Of a DNA stretch of 33,509 nucleotides, positions 29,506 to 33,509 are shown piece by piece. The position numbers were made by a program, and so were the translations under genes. The notes under the pieces are model-generated. The model was not told the origin of the DNA. It searched no databases and saw only the letters and a list, made by a program, of their open reading frames with translations. Positions within the stretch are counted from its first letter, which is position 1; each line of letters starts with the position of its first letter. The DNA comes from Comamonadaceae bacterium (GTDB taxonomy: Bacteria; Pseudomonadota; Gammaproteobacteria; Burkholderiales; Burkholderiaceae_C). Location: positions 1 to 33,509 of the forward strand of contig CANGNS010000027.1 of assembly GCA_947455465.1 (NCBI GenBank), in the 5' to 3' direction.

Positions 29506-29510
29506 AGGCC

Positions 29511-31112
29511 ATGCCCCATTGCATTCTTCTGGCCACGCTCAATGCCAAATACAGCCACGCTTCGCTGGGTTTGCGCTACCTGCAGGCCAATATGCTGCGC
29601 CATGGCGGGCCCGATTTGCACGCTGTCACCGCACTGCATGAGTTCACCATCCACACCCCGCCAGAGCAGGTCGTGCACACCTTAGTTCAAGCCTGTGGGC
29701 CTGCCCAGGCGGGCGCGGTGCATATCGTGGGGCTGGGAATCTACATCTGGAACGTAGTGCAAACCACCGAAGTGGTGCGTCAACTCAAGGCCCAGCGGCC
29801 CGACATCCGCGTGGTGCTTGGTGGGCCGGAAGTCAGTCACGAGTGGCAGTCCCAGCCCATCGTCGGGCTGGCCGATTACCTGATTACCGGCTGGGGCGAC
29901 GTCAGCTTCCCGCGCCTGTGCCGCGCCTTGGTGCATGGTCCGCAGCCCTTGATGAAGGTCATCGCCGGCGAGCAGCCGCCTCTGGACGCGCTGGATTTGC
30001 CGTACGGGCTCTACACCGACGATGATTTGGCGCACCGCGTGCTCTATGTGGAGGCCTCGCGTGGCTGTCCCTTCAAGTGCGCTTTTTGCCTGAGCGCCTT
30101 AGACAAAACGGCTTGGGCCTTCGATGTAGACCTTTTTCTGGCCGAATTGGCCCGTTTGTACGACCGCGGTGCGCGCACCTTCAAATTTGTGGACCGGACT
30201 TTCAACCTCAAAGTCGAGGCTTCGGTGCGCATTCTGGAGTTTTTTCTGCAATGCCTGGAAAAGGCGCCGCAAGACCCGGTGTTTGTGCATTTTGAGTTGA
30301 TCCCGGACCATTTGCCCGACGCATTGAAGGCCTGTATCGCCCGCTTTGCCCCCGGTACCCTGCAGTTTGAGATTGGCATCCAAAGCCTCAATCCCGAGGT
30401 GCAAAAAGCCATTTCCCGCCGCCAAGACAGCGTGCGCACCCAGGCCCATGTGCAATGGCTGGTGGCCCACAGCGCTGCGCACCTGCACACGGACCTGATT
30501 TTTGGCCTGCCTGGCGAGAGTTGGGCGAGTTTTGCCCAGGGCTTTGACACTTTGTGGTCTTGGGGCCCGCATGAAATTCAGCTTGGCGTGCTCAAACGCC
30601 TGCGCGGCACGCCCCTGGCGTTGACCGCCGGCCCGAACATGGTGTTTGCGCCCGAGCCGCCATACGCCATTGAAAGCACGGACGCATTAGACGGCGCGCA
30701 AGTTCAGCGCTTTGTCCGGCTGGCGCGTTACTGGGATTTGGTGGCCAACTCGGGCCGTTTTACCAAAACCTTGCCCTGTTTGCTGGAAGGGCCGTCGGCC
30801 TTCGCCGCCTTTGCGCAGTTTGCTGACTGGCTTTGGGCCCACACCGGCCAAACCAGTGGCTTCACGCCCGAGGCCCTGGTCGATGCGCTCTATGACTACC
30901 TCTGCAGCCAAAAGCAGGTGCCGCCCGAGCGCGCGCAGGCCCGGCTGCTGGCAGATTACCTGGCCAGTGGCGCGCGGGCCCGGCCCCAAGCGCTCAAGGC
31001 GCTGCTCAGCCGCGCCCAGCGGGCCGCGCATGCCCACCAGCCGGTTGCGGCCGGCCATAGCCAGCGCCAGCAAAGACATGCAGCGGTCTTGCCCGACGAC
31101 AACACTTCCTGA
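29511..31112 (+). CDS. B12-binding-domain radical SAM protein (DUF4080 type)
   Basis: This 533-residue protein has an N-terminal Rossmann-like cobalamin-binding-type domain (ILLATLNAKYSHASLGLRYL through VVLGGPEVSHEW). The radical SAM core has the 4Fe-4S motif C186-x3-C190-x2-C193 in ASRGCPFKCAFCLSALD. The C-terminal part (about 370–500) fits the DUF4080 extension seen in many such proteins. The N-terminus MPHCILLATLNAKYSHASLG is the family start, fixing ATG 29511. Substrate and reaction are unknown. A creatininase-family gene follows 11 nt after the stop, so the two are likely one transcript. Confidence 0.9.
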   Translation: MPHCILLATLNAKYSHASLGLRYLQANMLRHGGPDLHAVTALHEFTIHTPPEQVVHTLVQACGPAQAGAVHIVGLGIYIWNVVQTTEVVRQLKAQRPDIRVVLGGPEVSHEWQSQPIVGLADYLITGWGDVSFPRLCRALVHGPQPLMKVIAGEQPPLDALDLPYGLYTDDDLAHRVLYVEASRGCPFKCAFCLSALDKTAWAFDVDLFLAELARLYDRGARTFKFVDRTFNLKVEASVRILEFFLQCLEKAPQDPVFVHFELIPDHLPDALKACIARFAPGTLQFEIGIQSLNPEVQKAISRRQDSVRTQAHVQWLVAHSAAHLHTDLIFGLPGESWASFAQGFDTLWSWGPHEIQLGVLKRLRGTPLALTAGPNMVFAPEPPYAIESTDALDGAQVQRFVRLARYWDLVANSGRFTKTLPCLLEGPSAFAAFAQFADWLWAHTGQTSGFTPEALVDALYDYLCSQKQVPPERAQARLLADYLASGARARPQALKALLSRAQRAAHAHQPVAAGHSQRQQRHAAVLPDDNTS

Positions 31113-31123
31113 AAGCGACGACC

Positions 31124-31966
31124 ATGAGCGTTCACCCAGTGCATCCTTCCCCGTTTTGGGCCGACTGCGCCACCACGCACTTCCAAAGCTTGCGCGACCG
31201 CGGTGCGATTGCCGATGTCATTGCGGTGCTGCCGGTGGCGGCAACTGAGCAACACGGCCCGCACTTACCCCTGAAAGTGGACACCTCCATCGTGGACGGC
31301 GTCATCGCCGCGGCGCTGGCCCATCGGGCGCCCTTGTCGCAAGCCCTGTTTTTGCCCACCCAGGCGGTGGGTTTTAGCCCCGAGCACGCGCGGTTTGCCG
31401 GCACCTTAACGCTCAAAGCCGAGACCGTCCTGCGCCTGTGGACCGATATTGGCGACAGCATCGCCGCCACCGGGGTGCGCAAGGTGCTGATTTTTAACGC
31501 GCACGGCGGGCAGGCCAACTTCATGGACATCGTGGCGCGCGACCTGCGCGCGCGCCACCGCATGCTGGTCTATACCGCCAATTGGTATGGGCTGCCGCTG
31601 GAGTCGCCCCAGGGCGAGGATCTAAATGCCTTGTTTTCGCCCCAGGAGCAGCGCTTTGGAGTGCATGCGGGGGCTGTCGAAACCTCGCTCATGCTGGCCT
31701 TGGACGGGCAGCGCGTCGACCGTGTCGCTGTGGCCGATTTCCCGTCCACTGCCCAAGATCGGGCCAAAAGCTTCGAAATATTGGGTAATGGCCGCTCCGC
31801 CAAGATGGCCTGGCAGATCCAGGACTACAACCCCAGCGGAGCCGTGGGGGACGCCAGTGCGGCGACGGTTGAAAAGGGCTGCCAACTGTTGGATGCGGCG
31901 GGCCGCGCGCTGGCCCAACTGCTGGCCGAGATGCAGGCCCTGCCCTTGAGCACGCTCGTCGAATAG
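31124..31966 (+). CDS. Creatininase-family amidohydrolase
   Basis: This 280-residue protein belongs to the creatininase/MftE metal-dependent hydrolase family. The N-terminal metal motif ATEQHGPHLPLKVD gives E42, H44, H47 and D53. NAHGGQANF replaces the more common NGHGGN, and HAGAVETSLML supplies the later Glu. Members hydrolyse creatinine, formamides or a C-terminal dipeptide in mycofactocin maturation; this member's substrate cannot be assigned. ATG 31124 follows the radical SAM stop by 11 nt, suggesting the two enzymes act in one pathway. No neighbouring creatine or mycofactocin genes are visible. Confidence 0.88.
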   Translation: MSVHPVHPSPFWADCATTHFQSLRDRGAIADVIAVLPVAATEQHGPHLPLKVDTSIVDGVIAAALAHRAPLSQALFLPTQAVGFSPEHARFAGTLTLKAETVLRLWTDIGDSIAATGVRKVLIFNAHGGQANFMDIVARDLRARHRMLVYTANWYGLPLESPQGEDLNALFSPQEQRFGVHAGAVETSLMLALDGQRVDRVAVADFPSTAQDRAKSFEILGNGRSAKMAWQIQDYNPSGAVGDASAATVEKGCQLLDAAGRALAQLLAEMQALPLSTLVE

Positions 31967-31968
31967 CT

Positions 31969-31995
31969 GCGGGCCAGGCCTGCAAATCCGCCCGC
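31969..31995. terminator. Inverted repeat between convergent stops, possible bidirectional terminator
   Basis: GCGGGC (31969–31974) pairs with GCCCGC (31990–31995), with a CAGGCCTG palindrome in the loop. It fills the 28-bp space between the stop codons of the creatininase-family and histidine phosphatase genes. There is no T-run on either side, so termination is only suggested by position. Confidence 0.35.
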
Positions 31996-32672
31996 TAGGC
32001 GTAGGTAATCCAAGACTGTAAGTCTGCCTCGTCCAGGTGCGGGAGCGTGTTGTAGGTGAGCAAGGCCAAGCGCTTAGGGTTGAAGTCCAGTTCGGTGACA
32101 GAGGTGTTGCGGATTCGGAAGTTGAGCTCTACCGATGTTTCCGGCGGCGCGCCCAGGAGCGTGCTGACGATGGTCGATATCGGCCCCCCGCTGCTGACCA
32201 CCAAGACGTTGCCCTCACGCTGACTGCGAATGTGGTCCATGGCCCCCATAACTCCCGCCACGAAGTCCGGGTAAGAGGGCATTCCCTTGGGCGCTGACTT
32301 ACCCTGGATCCAGTGGTGCAAGGCCTCGCGCAACAGGCGAAAGTGGTGGCGGTACAACTCGGGCGTGTCCGGCGCGGGCAAGGGATCCGGGTGAATGGCG
32401 CCAATAAGCGCATGGCTGTCGTACTCATTGAGGCCAGGCCACACCAGGGTTTCTAAGGACATTTCAGCGCCTCGAACAATCGCGCCCAGCGTCTGCTCGT
32501 GCCTGCGCAAGCTGCCCCGCAGGGCCGCGCCAAATCGAATACCCTTGCGCTGGAAATAGGCGCCTAGGCGCTCCCCCTGCTGGGCGCCGAGCGCACTCAA
32601 ATTGTCATAGTCAGCCTGCCCAAACGAGGCTTGGCCGTGCCTTACCAGATAGATTTGTCCCATAGACCGCAT
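31995..32672 (-). CDS. Histidine phosphatase superfamily protein (second catalytic His replaced)
   Basis: This 225-residue protein belongs to the phosphoglycerate mutase-like fold. The RHG motif is at residues 11–13 (IYLVRHGQASFG), with H12 the expected phospho-acceptor. RRHEQT and the acidic LNEYD follow in the usual places. The second His, normally in VVSHGG, is Ser here: VVSSGGPI with S161. A subgroup of bacterial members carries SGG at this site, so this may be normal for the subgroup, but the activity is unknown. ATG 32672 is used; ATG 32663 (MGQIYLVRHG) is equally plausible from family alignment. Neither has a strong ribosome-binding site. The in-frame TGA at 32679–32681 blocks any longer start. 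Confidence 0.87.
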   Translation of the reverse strand: MRSMGQIYLVRHGQASFGQADYDNLSALGAQQGERLGAYFQRKGIRFGAALRGSLRRHEQTLGAIVRGAEMSLETLVWPGLNEYDSHALIGAIHPDPLPAPDTPELYRHHFRLLREALHHWIQGKSAPKGMPSYPDFVAGVMGAMDHIRSQREGNVLVVSSGGPISTIVSTLLGAPPETSVELNFRIRNTSVTELDFNPKRLALLTYNTLPHLDEADLQSWITYA

Positions 32673-32705
32673 TGGACTTCAATTGGCGAGGCGGCTTTGT
32701 CTATA

Positions 32706-32858
32706 GGGTGACAGAGGGGGGTGACAGAGGGGGGTGACAGAGGGGGGTGACAGAGGGGGGTGACAGAGGGGGGTGACAGAGGGGGGTGACAGAGGGGGGT
32801 GACAGAGGGGGGTGACAGAGGGGGGTGACAGAGGGGGGCGACAGAGGGGGTAACAGGG
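32706..32858. repeat. 13-bp G-rich tandem repeat array (10 perfect units plus degenerate end)
   Basis: The unit TGACAGAGGGGGG repeats ten times without error at 32709–32838. It is followed by one variant (32839–32850, first base C and five Gs) and a remnant TAACAGGG (32851–32858); a partial GGG precedes copy 1 at 32706. Each G6 run is separated by a 7-nt TGACAGA spacer, so any four consecutive runs satisfy the G3+N1–7 quadruplex pattern on the plus strand. Because 13 is not a multiple of 3 and the unit has no minus-strand stop, all three minus frames stay open and read a 13-residue Pro-rich repeat; I regard those as non-coding. The array sits between the phosphatase gene and the rrn promoters. 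Confidence 0.97.
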
Positions 32859-32920
32859 CGCCGCCTCGCAGTGCCGGCAACGCCATCCAAAGACCCGATT
32901 GCAAAATTTTTTCAAAAAGA

Positions 32921-32950
32921 TTGGCGCAGGCTCAAAAATGGTGTCATAAT
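32921..32950 (+). promoter_or_regulatory. Predicted rrn promoter P1
   Basis: TTGGCG (32921–32926), an 18-bp spacer and CATAAT (32945–32950) form a sigma70-type promoter. An A/T-rich tract (32902–32920) lies just upstream as a possible UP element. Downstream is CGAGGGCTTCG, matched by a similar sequence after P2. Transcription would start near 32957, about 330 nt before the mature 16S end. Confidence 0.6.
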
Positions 32951-33029
32951 CGAGGGCTTCGGTCATGAGACCTAAGTCGCTGAAGCAAGTCCAACAAGAC
33001 AAGCAGTTTGAAAATAAATTTCAAAATAA

Positions 33030-33059
33030 GCGAAACAGCCGAAAAAGCTGTGTTATAGT
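33030..33059 (+). promoter_or_regulatory. Predicted rrn promoter P2
   Basis: TATAGT (33054–33059) is a good -10. The -35 position (CGAAAC, 33031–33036) is poor, but an A/T-rich UP-like tract (33009–33029) precedes it. The spacer contains ACAGC/GCTGT (33035–33039 and 33047–33051), an inverted repeat. The 24 bp from the -10 onward share 17 positions with P1 (GAGRGCTTCG in both), so the two cores look duplicated. Tandem promoters are the rule for rRNA operons. Confidence 0.6.
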
Positions 33060-33089
33060 AGAGAGCTTCGCTGATCGCAGCAAAGCAAA

Positions 33090-33107
33090 AAAAAGCAAAA
33101 GCTTTTT
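33090..33107 (+). other. Short hairpin in rrn leader upstream of boxA
   Basis: AAAAAGC (33090–33096) pairs with GCTTTTT (33101–33107) around an AAAA loop. It is a weak A/T-rich stem ending in five Ts, about 30 nt after the predicted P2 start and directly before the boxA-like element. It could act as a pause or weak terminator that the antitermination complex overrides; that role is inference. Confidence 0.4.
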
Positions 33108-33108
33108 A

Positions 33109-33120
33109 GTTCATTAAAAA
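33109..33120 (+). promoter_or_regulatory. boxA-like rRNA antitermination element
   Basis: GTTCATTAAAAA (33109–33120) resembles the boxA consensus (TGYTCTTTAA-type) bound as RNA by NusB–S10 for rRNA antitermination and processing. Its position in the leader, between P2 and the 16S gene, is as expected. The rest of the leader (33121–33288) shows no gene; it should contain the 5' arm of the 16S processing stem, whose partner lies outside the window. Confidence 0.6.
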
Positions 33121-33288
33121 CTTACAGCCGATAAGCGTGGGCGTTTGAAGGCGATTGCCAAGTTCTTTGGAACTTAGCTTTAATTAGCTAACAAACGCTC
33201 ATGAAGTAATAGATGTGGAAATCAGAGATGAAATTCACGTCGATTCCAATTTATGAGTGGCGTCGAAAGGCGCAAAAAATTCAAGATC

Positions 33289-33509
33289 GAACTATAGAGT
33301 TTGATCCTGGCTCAGATTGAACGCTGGCGGCATGCCTTACACATGCAAGTCGAACGGCAGCACGGGAGCAATCCTGGTGGCGAGTGGCGAACGGGTGAGT
33401 AATATATCGGAACGTGCCCAGTCGTGGGGGATAACGCAGCGAAAGCTGTGCTAATACCGCATACGATCTACGGATGAAAGCGGGGGATCGCAAGACCTCG
33501 CGCGATTGG
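33289..33509 (+). rRNA. rrs: 16S ribosomal RNA, 5' part (truncated by window edge)
   Basis: AGAGTTTGATCCTGGCTCAG at 33296–33315 is the universal 5' 16S sequence, which by E. coli numbering starts at position 8, placing the mature 5' end near 33289. It continues with GAACGCTGGCGGCATGCC, ACATGCAAGTCGAACGG and GTGGCGAACGGGTGAGTAAT, all conserved. The variable V1–V2 region (CAGTCGTGGGGGATAACGCA, TACGATCTACGGATGAAAGC) is typical of Comamonadaceae. Only about 221 nt are included. Confidence 0.98.

Noticed and set aside
28606..29685. 359-codon plus-strand frame
   Set aside because: It is antisense to the dsbD-family and DUF167 genes, has low-complexity composition and no family resemblance; it is a product of high GC content.
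32701..32710. CTATAGGG resembling the end of a phage T7 promoter
   Set aside because: Only 8 bases match and the upstream recognition part is missing; no phage genes are nearby.
32706..32858. CRISPR array
   Set aside because: The units are 13 bp, directly adjacent with no spacers, and no cas genes are present.
32642..33002. Minus-strand frames encoding Pro-rich 13-residue repeats across the array
   Set aside because: All three minus frames are open because a 13-bp unit without stops cycles through every frame; the upstream part overlaps rrn promoter P1 and there is no ribosome-binding site.
33281..33493. Minus-strand frame over the 16S rRNA start
   Set aside because: It is antisense to a conserved rRNA; such frames are commonly mis-annotated.

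Overview
The window is a stretch of a Betaproteobacterium chromosome, most likely Comamonadaceae (Burkholderiales). This rests on the partial 16S rRNA at the right end, the style of the ribosomal and RNA polymerase proteins, the high GC content with dense same-strand operons, and the rsmB–DUF4390–ntrY–ntrX gene order. The family assignment is by recognition, not by a search.

Layout. (1) 1–10305: end of rplA, then rplJ, rplL, rpoB and rpoC. A candidate L10 leader structure precedes rplJ (TTG start), an attenuator-like hairpin lies between rplL and rpoB, and a strong intrinsic terminator follows rpoC. (2) 10320–15759: a tight plus-strand operon of a LemA-like membrane protein, rsmB (16S rRNA m5C methyltransferase), a secreted DUF4390 protein, and an NtrY/NtrX-type two-component system whose regulator lacks the sigma54-activating AAA+ domain. 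(3) 15770–17883, minus strand: an MBL-fold hydrolase and hemE. (4) 17884–26923: a divergent control region with a palindrome, then the type IV pilus chemosensory operon pilG-pilH-pilI-pilJ-chpA. (5) 26920–29493, minus strand: a DsbD-family thiol:disulfide transporter and a DUF167 protein. (6) 29511–31966: a B12-binding-type radical SAM protein and a creatininase-family hydrolase, probably co-transcribed. (7) 31995–32672, minus strand: a histidine phosphatase-family protein. (8) 32673–33509: a non-coding control region with a 13-bp G-rich tandem array, two rrn promoters, a leader with a boxA-like element, and the first ~220 nt of a 16S rRNA gene.

Most of the window is core genome: translation and transcription machinery, heme synthesis, pilus chemotaxis and periplasmic redox. 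I see no insertion sequence, prophage, CRISPR array or tRNA. The least explained element is the array of ten perfect TGACAGAGGGGGG units between the phosphatase gene and the rrn promoters. It has canonical G-quadruplex geometry and sits about 100–250 bp upstream of the predicted rRNA start. Other points of interest are the AAA-less NtrX, the radical SAM/creatininase pair, the palindrome and hairpin-rich leader before pilG, and the 17-bp divergent gap before the radical SAM gene.
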